Positions 1 to 11,556 of a stretch of 64,000 nt of DNA are shown here, in pieces (position 1 is the first letter of the stretch; every line of letters starts with the position of its first letter). This stretch comes from Lumbricus rubellus (Eukaryota > Annelida > Clitellata > Crassiclitellata > Lumbricidae). The stretch lies in contig OX243824.1 of assembly GCA_945859605.1 (NCBI GenBank), positions 6,562,537-6,626,536 on the forward strand, written 5' to 3'. The notes below the pieces were generated by a model that had not been told where the DNA came from, did no database searches, and saw only the letters and a program-made list of their open reading frames with translations. Made by a program: the position numbers and the translations under genes.

Positions 1-101
1 GCCAAACCGCACCTGGTCTGATAAGAACTCACAGTTAGATTCTAGTTGTGGCGCTGGATGTTTACTTTTTTTTATCTGGTGAAGGTGTTTTTATGTTTCA
101 G

Positions 102-3100
102 TTTATTGAGATGGGAGGCGTCATTGCTCTTATTTTTGTTGCGAAAGAAAAAGACGTCCTTATCACAGTATGTTTTTTCTTCATGCTGTATAGGAACTTG
201 ACTCAGATGTGAAGGAGGTGGTGATATTTTTGGTCAGTGTGGTGGTGTTTTGGTTGTGGTGGTAGTGGCGGCGGGGGGCTGGTGGGTGTTGTGATCTTGT
301 TAGTGGTTGTAGTGGTGCTGAGGTGATTTTTTTATCATGACAAGGAAGATGATTAAATACATTTATGACATGTTGTGGCTATTTTAATGGCAACAATTAT
401 GAGATGGAAATTATGTAATTGTCAGGAGTTTCGCGCAGCATGACGGTGGTTATGGTGATGGTTGTGATTACATTGACAAGGAAGATAAACATTGCGATGG
501 CATTGATTGATGAGACTGAACCATTGTGAACTTGCCTGCTGACTATCAGAGCTCTCTTTAACAGCATATTCTCTGTTTCAATGTGGTGCTGTGCTTCTGA
601 TTTAGATATGCCACATTGATGCCTCGTGGTGTGGTGGTGTAGTGGTTGGTTCGGTGCCTTGGAGCCAGAGGGTTCCAGGTTCTAATCCACCTCAAGCTGC
701 CATGTAGGGACCTTGAGCAAGTCCTTCACTCGCAATTGCTTGTGCGCTTTGGTGTGAAAACCCCGATGCAGTGTCCGTGCTGTAGTGTGGAGCGCTTCTG
801 AGTAGTGAGCGTGAAGGGGCGCTATAGCAAATGCAAAATATAAAACGGTTTGTACCAAACACTAGCTGAGCCGCGGCTGATGTAAAGATTGCTGCAGTGT
901 ACACGAGTTAAAAAAATTAATGGCAGAACTTATAGTATGATTATTTAAATAGATCTATTTGTCTCGAGTTTTTATATAAATGGCACCTCTAGTGGTCGTG
1001 AAAACTGTCCCATGCATTAGGCAGACAGCTAGCGTGTGTGTAGTGACGATTGTAATTATTATGATTTCTCACAATCATGATCACAGATCGTGTGTTTTTT
1101 CTTTGTTCAAGAGTACATTTCTGAAGGCCATCACTAGGCTTGCCTCACATCCTGCACTGCACAACTACCTGGCATCAGTCGGAACCATCAAACTTCTAAC
1201 CAAGTACGTTGAATGACTTTTTACATTCAGCGCCTCTGATTTGTGCTTGATGAGTTGGGATAGATATGAATTTGGGATTAAAATTTGAAGTAAATGCATG
1301 TGAAGGACTTGCTGAATGTCCTTACTCAGTGTCTGCCTGAGTTGAAACTTGAATACCTCCTCATTGCTGGCTGAACACTTTATCCATCCGACAAACATGT
1401 CCCACTCTTAAGGCCTCTGCTGTGTAAAAACATTTTAGAAAACATGTCAGCTATTGTACTTTATTCCTTGTTTTTCCAAATGCGTTGCCTTATCAGACAC
1501 TAAGACTAGATAAGTTATTTATAGCATAATTTTAAAAAATCTGTATGTATGCTGAGTTTTGCTGACTATGTTACTTCCATGAAAATTATAATTGTTGTGG
1601 CTATGTATGTGTTATTCCCATGGATGATTGCTAATGCAAATTGTGATTAATGAATTCAGCGGTAACAAATTGCTATCCGTATTTTTTTACATTCATCATT
1701 GTGTGTGTGTGTGTGTGTGTTTGTTGTGTGTATGTGTCCGTGTATGTATGTGTATGTTTGTGTGTGTGTTTGTTTGTTGTGTGTATATGTGCGTGTATGT
1801 ATGTGTATGTTTGTGTGTGTGTGTTTGTTTGTTTGTTGTGTATATGTTTGTGTGTGTGCGTGTGTGAATGTGTGTGTTTGTTGAGTGTGTGTGTGTGTTT
1901 GTTGAGCGTGAGAGTGTGTGTGTGTGTGTGTGTTTGTTTGTTGTGTGTACGTTTGTGTGTGTGTGTGTGTGTACGTTTGTGTGTGTGTGTGTGAGTGTGT
2001 GTATGTTTGTATGCGTGTGTGCATTCGTACGTGTGTGTGTGTGGAGGTTGTGTGGGTGTGTTTCCGCAATTGCAGTCAATAGAGGCTCTCAACGAAAAGT
2101 TGTTCAAATTGTATGCTCAGCTGGACCTTGACTGAGAGCAATTAGTTTTCATATGTGGATTAAAGTTTGTTTTTCCTTCCCTTCATCTTAAATTGCTTGA
2201 GTTTGTGGCTTGGTTTCGCTTTCAGATGTGCTCGTAATTGCTTTCAAAATTGCCAATGTAATTTTTTTACAATGCGTTGGGATATTTGCAAAACAACTGT
2301 CTTATAATATTTATAATGCAATCATATGGCAAGCAACAATTTTCGTGCAATGTGAGTAGTTTTTGAAGGTATCTGACACACTGCAGATAACTTTATTGGC
2401 TGCATGTATAGATAGTGCTCAGTGTTTATTAGACTAAATGTTTTGATCTTGGTGTGGTGTGGTGATGCCCGATGAGAATTGCTCCCACCCACTCAAGCCT
2501 GCCTATGCATGGGAGCCCTGCTGCCCCCATTTCAGGTTTGGCTGGCTGCAGAAATCTTCATTCTATCATTTCTATGGCTCAAGATGAATCCCTTTTTGCA
2601 CACGTTTCTACTGTGTAATGTTGTGCATAGTTTGTGGTTAACTGGCTCATCCACTTGGTATAGCATCCATTTTGATCCATGTCTTCATTTTACCAAGTAC
2701 ACTGCGCAAGTCTTCTACAAGTAATATTCTTAAAATACTTTTTTTACATGTCTTGTTCTACAAGAACTGTTTTGCATGTACTGTTCTACAAACACTGTTC
2801 TACAAGTACTGTTTTACAGTACTGTTCTACAAGCTCTGTTATACAAGAGCTGTTTTGCATGTACTGTTCCGCAGGTTCTGTTCTGAAAATACTGTTTAGA
2901 AACTGTTCTCTTTTGCCATGGCTAGCCTAGAAGCACCTCTTAGGAGTGTGCTGCATAGGTAAGTCCTCTAATAGAATGAATGAAGACCTTTTGAGTCTGT
3001 AAATCAATTGTCTTTTCAAATTGAATTACCAAACTTTATGAAAGCATGTTTTACATACGTTGTTTTATGTGTATCATTGCAGAAAATTTGAGGACACGGA

Positions 3101-6100
3101 CAGAAGTCAGCATGCGTTGTTATGCGACATCATCGGCGTCATTCGTCTGCTGTGTTCATCCGAAACCGTCAAACTACTAGGTAGAATTTATATACTTGTA
3201 GGTAGTTGAGTTTTCAGAATTTATATACTTGTAGGTAGTTCAGTTTTCAGAATTTATAGACTTGTAGGTAGTTGAGTTTTCGGAATTTATAGACTTGTAG
3301 GTACTTGAGTTTTCGGAATTTATATACTTGTAGGTAGTTGAGTTTTCAGAATTTATATACTTGTAGGTAGTTCAGTTTTCAGAATTTATAGACTTGTAGG
3401 TAGTTGAGTTTTCAGAATTTATAGACTTGTAGGTAGTTGAGTTTTCGGAATTTATATACTTGTAGGTAGTTGAGTTTTCGGAATTTATATACTTGTAGGT
3501 AGTTGAGTTTTCAGAATTTATATACTTGTAGGTAGTTGAGTTTTCGGAATTTATAGACTTGTAGGTAGTTGAGTTTTCGGAATTTATATACTTGTAGGTA
3601 GTTGAGTTTTCAGAATTTATATACTTGTAGGTAGTTCAGTTTTCAGAATTTATAGACTTGTAGGTAGTTGAGTTTTCAGAATTTATAGACTTGTAGGTAG
3701 TTGAGTTTTCGGAATTTATATACTTGTAGGTAGTTGAGTTTTCGGAATTTATATACTTGTAGGTAGTTGAGTTTTCAGAATTTATATACTTGTAGGTAGT
3801 TGAGTTTTCGGAATTTATAGACTTGTAGGTAGTTGAGTTTTCAGAATTTATATACTTGTAGGTAGTTGAGTTTTCGGAATTTATAGACTTGTAGGTAGTT
3901 GAGTTTTCGGAATTTATAGACTTGTAGGTAGTTGAGTTTTCGGAATTTATAAACTTGTAGCGCTCTCAAGAACTCCACTTACAGATCTATGGACAGTTTG
4001 AAGTACTTCTCATGTAATTGTTTATAGGGTTTCGGCACTGCATCCTTGCTCTGGCCCCAGCCTATCTCAGGGAGATTTGCCACTCCACACAGTATGACCA
4101 GGCCTGCCATTCCATTCGCTCCTCTGCATAGGGTGGACTACTTGTCCAATATGCGCGTGCTTCTATCAGGCAGCAGGCGTGCTTTCTCTTCCTAACTTTT
4201 TGGTCTGGAATGAGCTATCTTCATACCTGTGCCTGTTGCCAAGGGTTCCCTCTGACACATTATATCGCAATCTTAAAACGGTCTTCTTTAACCGTGGTTG
4301 GGTCGGGAGCGCTCCTGAAGAGACACTATATAGATAGATCCACGTGACGAATTAATTTAATGGGAAAATGTATGAAGCAATGATCATCCAGGTATTGATT
4401 CTGATAAATTCAGTGGCTGCAATAGTCTGAAATTTGCGTAAACTTCTAATTTTAGCTTTACAGGAAGGTACAGTCGATGCACTGGTGCCGTACTGCAACA
4501 CGAACATGGGTCCAGCGTGCCTTCCAGCGCTCGAATGCCTTAGCGTCATCTGCAACCATCCGCACATCTACACCGCCATCGTCAACAATAAACAAAGTCA
4601 CACGCTCGCTAAACTTCTCATTCTGTCGACGTCAGACGACGAAAAGGTCGCTCTAACTTTGTATATGTCTGTGATGTCAGTTGAAATATTTTAGATCTAT
4701 GATTTTCCGAACTTTAGAGTTATTGATCAATAATTGCTGTTAAACAGTTACTCATAAGCACTCATCTTTCTCTGGACTTCATCCGATGGCTGATTTTGAG
4801 TCTTCTTGAAATATGGGTGTAGTGGTGGGTTCATTGCTTTGGAGCTGGAGGGTTCCAGGTTCGAATCCACCTCAAGTCCCCGCTTAGGGACCTTGAGCAA
4901 AGTTTTTCACTCGCAATTGCTCGTACGCTTCGGCATGAAACTCCGATGCAGTGTATGTGCTGTGGTCGGGGGCGCCTCTGAGTAGTGAGCTTGAAGTGGC
5001 GCTATGGCAAATGCGAGAAATAAAAAAATTAATTAATTATCCCTGGTGTATTTGTTTTGTCTGTTTGAAATCCTTAGAATTTTGAATATACACTACAATG
5101 AGGTCAATGACTCATTCCGTGCGCACTGCTGCAGTTTTGTATTATTAATGAATTGTCAAAGTGTAACATTTTTATTGGTATTTATAAAGGGTTTGGTTGA
5201 TGAAATTATGAATAAGAACGTCAGAGTGGATGTTCTTAGTATATTTTCTGCTGTTAAATATCATTCCATTGTTACGTTCGTATTGTTTTTCAGGTTCAAG
5301 ATGTCACGTTGCAGATTCTTGCGCAGATCTCGAGCGGTTCCTTGTGGCACAGACAGAGATTAGTCGAGGTAATTGTCTTTGAAATGGTGCTATGCAGATT
5401 TGTAGTTGTTGCATTACATTTAGAGGATTACCAGTTTGTGAGCCCAAATACTTAATATAATTTGGCGAGTATGTTTGAGTTCTATGGATTGTGCATGTTG
5501 TTTATTCTTTGTGTCTTCAGTCTGAAAGGTGTTATAATAAATGTTTTGTTACATTACATGGCAGAATCCCTGTGTTTAGTTTAGTGTTGTTTTTTTTTGT
5601 AGGAGGATGTTTACAATGGCAGTCTGTTAGCAGAGGTGTTGACCTACAGACCGATGAGTCTTTCTGTTCTTGCCAACGTCTCCTGTCTTGTCGCAAATCT
5701 GGCGAGTGATGAAATTTCTCAGGTGATGATTACGGTACTTGTTGATAGTTGCAAGTCTCTTGCCTCACGTTGGCTTGTGTTTGAGGTGACATGGCAGCTG
5801 ATACAAATTTCCTGGGCATATCTCAGGACTACAGACTTAAATATTGTCAAGTTTTTGTAAAGGAAGATTACTATCCCAGCCCAGTAGATTTGTTGTCTAG
5901 GGTATCCTCCTCCAGGAGGATTGCTGTTCAGTGTTTTACAGATAGTTTTGGTACTAGATTATTGCTTCATTGCATAAATGTAAATCTTTGAGAATTTCAT
6001 ATCGCCCACAAAAACCACATCAGAGAGACCAGCTTAAACACCAGCGCTACATCAAGTCTGCAGTACCTAAACATTCCTGTTCATTCCAGTGCCAGGTGAA

Positions 6101-8025
6101 AATCAGGAGAGGTCAGCGAGAAGGGTTGTTGCCAGCATTGTTTGATTGTATCTTGATGTTACTCTCCACCATGGATGGGCTTTATTTACATTTTTTAATG
6201 CTGGAATGTCATAAAATGAGTCGAGTTCTTGACTTTACCATGTGATAAAGGAATCCTTATTTATTTATGTCATACTTATTTATTTAAATGCCTCGAGGTA
6301 TTTAGGATCCCTCAGGGACTTAATTATTAATTAAGAACAAAATAAAAACATCTGGAATGGCACCTAATCGTCGTTGAGATCCTGCGCTGGAAAGGCAGAA
6401 ACATTTATTATTTTATTATTTATTTTTCTTATACTTTTCCAGGCAGCTCTAACCGAACATCTCATCCAGATGTGTCGCCTTCTCGATAGCTTAGCCGACG
6501 AGACTCAAGTCGTGCTGAGGCACGTCGCTCGTGGATTGGCCAACTTCTCGAAATTCCGCAACAACTGTGAAATATTGGTGAGTTTAATTTCATGATAATT
6601 TTGTGTTCAAAATACTTTGTAAATGAATAGCTGGTTAAATAGCTGGTTCGTTATTCGGCAGAATAGTAGCGGTCAGACTGAATACGAATAGTGGTCACAT
6701 GACATCTGTTTCCACTTTTGTGGCTGCTGTAAACGATTGTATACAGATGGTCAGAAAGATGCAAAACTTGCATGTAGTTGGCTGTTTTACTTTTAGTTTA
6801 TGTATTACATTTACTGAACTGAAACTTTTATATAAATATGTGAAATTCGGAATGTTGTCAGTAGACCTATTTTGTACACTATTCGTATTCGGTCGAATAG
6901 TGGTCCAATTATTCATATTCAGGCGAATATTGATAGTCACCCCTAGTTGTAGTTGCTCAGTTGGCCTTCGAATTACGTAGGTAGATTGGTTTGTGAGCTG
7001 AGAATGTGGGAGAAAGGGAGATGTGGTGAGGTGGTGTATTATTAGATTTGCGGTTTATGCTGTGAATGTCTTTCGTTGATTATATACAGCTGGGAAGCCT
7101 GGAATCGGTCATTGTCAAACTGATGCAGTCATCTGATAGCGACATTCGACATCACGGCTGCCAAGTCATTCTCGCTCTGCTGGGGTTTTGCACGTCAGCA
7201 TGCGTCCAAGTATTAGAAAGGTATCGAATATGTGATGTCTTTGTCATTTTCAATCGTTATCGTAATCATGGTCCATTAGGTGATTAAGATAGAAGCTAAT
7301 ATGATTAAGTTACTGGGCATCTCTGATAAAGGTGGAACTCACATCACCTCTGGACTGTGCTCTCTGAGTTACTTGGTTGTTCATCTACTCCTCACCTACC
7401 AACCCTGTCATATTCAACTGCTGATTGTCTGAACTTCTGCACAGTCAAAGATAGGTGCCACACTTGAAACAACAGCCAATGCCTCTGTTGTTTCAACCTT
7501 TGTCTTTCTCGCTCTCAGCTCTCAACTGTGACTAACTACCATGCTGATAGGTAAGAATGACTGACTTACCTTTTGTTTGCCAAGCCCCCCCCCCCCCCCC
7601 GTAAATGGGATGTGATCCCACCTTCGTCATCGTCATCGCCACTGATTTGATCCTCCATGGAGTTTTACCTTTTCTGTGACTCTGCTGACTGTTCCAGCCT
7701 TGGACTTTTATCTAGGCCATTCATAGCCCGGAATTCAATGGGCGGTGTTGGTCCATGTGTGACTGGACTATTTGAAAACTATCCTCAACACTTACTAATC
7801 ATATGATAATAAAGATTACATGGCCTTAAGTCTGGTGAGGCTACCCTAACAAGGTGAGGCATAAATTTGTGATTACAATTACAATATATTACGTCTTTGT
7901 TTTTCAGAGTCGGACCAACCTTCTTCCTCGAATACTTGGGTTACAACGGTGAAGTGGTCGGTGCCATTGACAAGGTTCTTGGCACAAAACTCCCGATGGT
8001 GGTCTGTCCCAGCTCACACAACTAG
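102..8025 (+). CDS. Armadillo/HEAT-type repeat protein, C-terminal nine exons (5' end outside window)
   Basis: Nine exons join with matching phases: 102-167, 1112-1203, 3083-3180, 4456-4646, 5294-5368, 5603-5722, 6443-6577, 7090-7220 and 7908-8025, with TAG stop at 8023-8025. Total 1,026 nt, 341 codons plus stop. Each is bounded by AG and GT; the weakest donor is gtcgct after 4646. The product is almost entirely amphipathic helix of armadillo/HEAT character, with Leu/Ala-rich helices such as LPALECLSVICNHP, VTLQILAQISSGSLW and HVARGLANFSKFRNN spaced about 40 residues apart. No enzyme motif or TM segment is visible. Such repeats are protein-binding scaffolds. I cannot name the orthologue; cilia-linked ARM proteins are one possibility but this is a guess. 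Introns carry two SINEs, a LINE tail, a TG microsatellite and two minisatellites. The first exon has no initiator, so upstream exons are missing. The exon chain is strong, the family call good, the identity unknown. Confidence 0.8.
621..846 (+). mobile_element. tRNA-derived SINE, copy 1
   Basis: The 5' part is tRNA-like, with an A-box-like ggtgtagtggttgg and a B-box-like ggttctaatcc. The SINE-specific body follows (gggaccttgagcaagtcctt, cactcgcaattgct). The 3' end forms a stem, agcgc against ggcgct, then A-rich sequence. It lies in an intron of the ARM-repeat gene. Six other copies are in the window. Confidence 0.85.
1700..2053. repeat. (TG)n-rich microsatellite
   Basis: About 350 bp of interrupted TG/TTTG repeats in an intron of the ARM-repeat gene. 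It creates long Cys-Val or Thr-His open frames on both strands that are not genes. Confidence 0.95.
2750..2905. repeat. Degenerate ~16-bp minisatellite
   Basis: Imperfect tandem copies of ttctacaagtactgt, about nine units, in the intron between the exons ending at 1203 and starting at 3083. No coding signal. Confidence 0.8.
3184..3960. repeat. 33-bp minisatellite with a 264-bp higher-order period
   Basis: There are 23 full 33-bp units and one partial unit, starting three bases after the splice donor of exon 3083-3180. Units differ mainly at three sites: T/G in tata[T/G]actt, G/C in gtt[G/C]ag, and A/G in tttc[A/G]g. Units 5-12 (3316-3579) and 13-20 (3580-3843) have the same order of variants except one site, giving an eight-unit higher-order repeat. 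Every unit contains a donor-like tag/gtag and about half an acceptor-like ttttcag. Confidence 0.95.
4030..4335 (+). mobile_element. LINE 3' end fragment (CR1/L2-type reverse transcriptase C-terminus)
   Basis: One frame near 4200-4300 reads VWNELSSYLCLLPRVPSD, then NLKTVFFNRGW, with no other ORF. This WN-L-P ... LK pattern is the usual last segment of CR1/L2-like reverse transcriptases. It ends in gcgctcctgaagagacacta, similar to the 3' tails at 45810-45860 and 53810-53850. A 5'-truncated, dead copy in an intron of the ARM-repeat gene. Confidence 0.6.
4812..5027 (+). mobile_element. tRNA-derived SINE, copy 2
   Basis: Same family as 621-846, with a perfect B box (ggttcgaatcc) and the tail stem ggcgcc/ggcgct, ending in A/T-rich sequence. 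Intron of the ARM-repeat gene. Confidence 0.85.
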
Positions 8026-9901
8026 ACCATCAAGTCACATCGTCATGGTTGACTTGATAATGTCTTCATCCACTGCAGATTGTGCTGTATATACCTGGAA
8101 TTCGATCGTGCGCGAGATCGGTTTTTGCTCACCTATTGCTGTGATTCTGTCGATTTCGCAAAAATGTGTAAATTAACTAATGTTATGAAATGGTGTTGGA
8201 GCGCTTATGTGCAGTGCACGATGCGGAGGATAAATTGAATGGTGCTATGGAGATGTCTGGTCACACCCTGATGCATTTTACACAATGGCATTGTAATAGT
8301 TGTAACGAATAATAACTTCTGAGGTGCCAATGTTTTATTCGTTATAAAATGGAGTAAATATAAATATGATAAAAATCACAGCGACATAGAAGTTACATGT
8401 ATCTTCTTACATTAATTGCTATGTATATATTATATAGCTAGATCTCAAATTAATTTGCTATATCTCACATTAGTAGCTAGATCTCGGGCTAATTTCTATT
8501 ATATCTTGCATTGATAGCTATATATTATTAATAACTACCGGGGGTATATCTATCTAGCATTAATAGGTATATTGCATTAATAGCTCGGCATGGTTACGGC
8601 ACCGTATAAGTTGTCATTATTATTATTATTGTAGCCACGAGGTCATCAGTGTATTTTCGAGCATTGCATGCCATTTAGGGTTTAGTTTGTAACATTTATG
8701 CATTGAAGTTGGGAAGTTATCTGTTGAATTGTGTGTTCAATTTATTATCTTTCTTTGCGGTAGAAATCAGCATTTTCCATTACTTGAATTAGTTCTTCTG
8801 AGTGGCATCGTAGTTTTGAACTTCCCCTTTATGCTTGATTGAAGCTAAGAAGATAATGAAAATTCCAGTTTGCAAAAATCCTAAGGTCATGTGTTAGTTC
8901 TTTCTCATCCAGTAGCATAATTTTCATGGTAAGCTATAGCCTGCATTACCGTATATTTTCTTTTTCACGTTAATAACTATCTTGCTTGCTACTGTGTTCT
9001 GTTACATACGCTGCGTGATACGCATTGCTTTGTATAAATTCACACATGTATTCGTATAATTCTGTATGAATGCATTGGAAGTCAATGAACTTGCCAAAGA
9101 CTAAACTTTGTCACATTAAGATGCCAGCCAGTCCACTTGCCTTTTCTAGTCAAAATTGAGCTTTCTGGTTGAGCTAGAGTAGAAATGGAAAGTCTTCGTG
9201 ATTGTAAACCAAATTGATAAAACATTACTCGAAGGCCAGACACAGGGAACCAGCTTATTCACAGGAGCTACATCGAGTCAGAGGGGGGGGTCCAAAAGGG
9301 TTGTCCGAAAGAGGTCGAGTCGAGTTGCCAGAGGGTAGGGGTACCGAGTTGCATCATTTATAAATGACAATGTTGATTTTGTTTGGATAAAAATTCACAA
9401 ATGGATCGAATTTTTGTGACTCTGTTGTTTTTTGTGTATTATCTAATGACTAAGTGGATTTGCTGTTTTGTTTTTGTGTTTTTGAATGTCAACAGTTTAT
9501 TTTTGTGTGTTTTAAATGTCAACAGTTGAAACTTTTCCATGAATGATCATCTTTCTAATTACGTGAATGTGATTTGGTCATCGAAAGTATGTTTCAGTGT
9601 TAATTTTTGCAACATAAATTAATATGTTATTGTGAGTCTTGCTATGTGGAAGCTAGAGGAAACAGTTTGCTGGCTTTCGCAGCCAATGTTTAGAATGGTA
9701 GGTGCTGCGGATTCTGCCGAATTTTTATCGTTGGCATCGGTTTTTAACTTGTATTTTCATTTCACGAAGTTTCTTTTGAGCGTTGAATTTTCTGAAAGAC
9801 GGTAGAAGTCTTGTTACAGATGATCTGTGTTTTATCATTAACGAATGTATTATTGGTTGCCTTAGACTACCTTGTTGTTATAATGGCATTATTACTACAG
9901 T
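8026..9901. other. Intergenic / 3' flank of the ARM-repeat gene
   Basis: No supportable gene. AT-rich, with a degenerate tandem of ~25-30 bp units (attaatagctatat variants) at about 8400-8600 and a short SINE-like fragment (accagcttattcacaggagc) near 9250. It may contain the 3' UTR of the gene ending at 8025. Confidence 0.5.
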
Positions 9902-10150
9902 CAGGGCTGAAAGTGGTTTGGAAAAGTTGCCGGGCCTCACTTTGGCGGACGAGCACGCCTTTGACCGGTAAATTTTTCGTACGACTTTTTTTTGGTAATT
10001 TGCCCCAAATTATCGAAAATCCTAAAATTTTTACCTAGTTTTGGCACCTGGCGACCTTTTATGCGACCCTGCTGAGATCCGGCAACAGCAGGTCTCGAAA
10101 ATAGATGCCGGGTCTCAGACCCGGACCGACCCGGCTCACTTTCAGCCCTG
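9902..10150. mobile_element. hAT-like MITE (family A), 249 bp
   Basis: Perfect 14-bp terminal inverted repeats, cagggctgaaagtg and cactttcagccctg, flanked by an exact 8-bp target-site duplication ACTACAGT (9894-9901 and 10151-10158). The 8-bp duplication and CAGGG-type ends are hAT hallmarks. The inside has no transposase, only gagacccgg-type palindromes. A second copy is at 39456-39590. Confidence 0.9.
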
Positions 10151-10158
10151 ACTACAGT

Positions 10159-11216
10159 AGAAACTACTTTCATGCACTTCATTTGCCACAAATTCTGATA
10201 TAATCTGATCGGGGACATAGAGGCCAAAATTTAGTTGAACGACAGAGAGCGAGTTCATTGTGCCACAGACATACATAGCAACTTCCATTGTAGCTTCTAG
10301 GCAATTTTTTGTGTAGGCCAACTTGTAGAGGGCAGCCCGTGCCTTTTTCACCGTGGAGAGGAGGTTCAACTTTCCCGGATTTCTGCATACGTACTAATGG
10401 GATATAATATATATGCTGTGATCCAGCTTGAGATGAACCAAACCAGCAGCTTTAAATAAAGTTCGTACGCATTGCTTGATACTGTTTTGCTCATTTCAAG
10501 AAATGTTGATGTTTAAAAAAATGACTGTTTCAAATCGGTTTGCTATGTATGCTTTAATTAATAATTATTGAATCTCTAGCTACCGCTTTAAATGACCTTT
10601 GTGCTTCTTTTGTTAGCTTGTGATGTTATACTGAGCAATTTATACAATGTGGATAAATGCTTCAAACTACTTTCCTATCTGACGTCACTATAGGACTGGA
10701 CAAGGTATTTTTAAAATAAAGTTACGATTTATGAACTACTATGAACTACATTGTTCAACTGTTACTAATTTAATATAATTTTTTAATTGTCACTTGTTGT
10801 TAACTTGCTTCATGAGCTGGTGCAGAAGTTTCTTTTGTTAAAATTTGGAGATTGATGCCAAGATGGAAAGATTGAGAATAAATTAGACACAGGCCTTAAA
10901 AGACATCAGTAAGCAAACTCAACATAATTGACAACAGGTCACCGGTGACAACATTTTAAAATGTCGCATGATAGTAAATTTCTTTCAGGTGCATCTATTA
11001 ACCTACAAGTGCAATACCTTGCTGTAAGCATTAAGCTAGGTCCTATGATAATATTTTTCTGCATTCCTTGGGTTTCAAGTGGTTGATATGTTTGTCTTGT
11101 CCACGACTGTTCTGTTGCTCAGATCGGCGTTAACAGTTTTATGTCGCATAGCATTGCAGTCCAGCTACGTTATGTAGTTTTGGTGCCAAAAATGATCCCA
11201 TTGCAGTGTAATTCGT
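10159..11216. other. Intergenic, no gene seen
   Basis: About 1 kb between the ARM-repeat gene and the channel array. Only short, unsupported reading frames; no recognisable element. Confidence 0.4.
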
Positions 11217-11224
11217 TCTGCATC

Positions 11225-11538
11225 CATTGGCGGAAACCTAGGGGGGACAGAGGGACGGTCTCCCCCCTAATGAAGGAGTTGGGGGGGACGGCCCATGCAT
11301 TCGTCCCCCCCCCCCCAATAGTTGAGCGTGAGGACTTTTCATCAACTTTTGGGCAGAGAAAATAGAAAATTTCCTTGAGATTTCAGCCAGATGACTAAAA
11401 AAAGGTCATCAACTTTTTTGGCTGAGAAAATTAATTAAAAATTTTCAGGTTTTGGCCAGATGACTCAAATCTAAATTTGAATATGGAAACTTTTTCGGCG
11501 ACTTCGTGTCCCCAAGTCTCCGCCCAGGTCTCCGCATG
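11225..11538. mobile_element. hAT-like MITE (family B), 314 bp
   Basis: The ends are cattggcggaaacct and, on the other strand, catgcggagacct, imperfect inverted repeats. They are flanked by the 8-bp duplication TCTGCATC (11217-11224 and 11539-11546). G-rich inside, with no transposase. The element ends 18 bp beyond the stop codon of the first DEG/ENaC gene, so it probably forms most of its 3' UTR. Confidence 0.8.
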
Positions 11539-11556
11539 TCTGCATCAGACAGTGTG

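Noticed and set aside
1628..2131. Long open frames on both strands across the TG microsatellite
   Set aside because: They encode only Cys/Val or Thr/His repeats and arise from the (TG)n tract.
3184..3960. Regular 33-bp repeats that could suggest a CRISPR array
   Set aside because: Units are directly adjacent with no unique spacers, in a eukaryotic intron; it is a minisatellite.
6640..6950. Repeated attcgtattcggtcgaatag-like palindromes, possible MITE
   Set aside because: Inverse words are present but I could not define matching ends or a target-site duplication.
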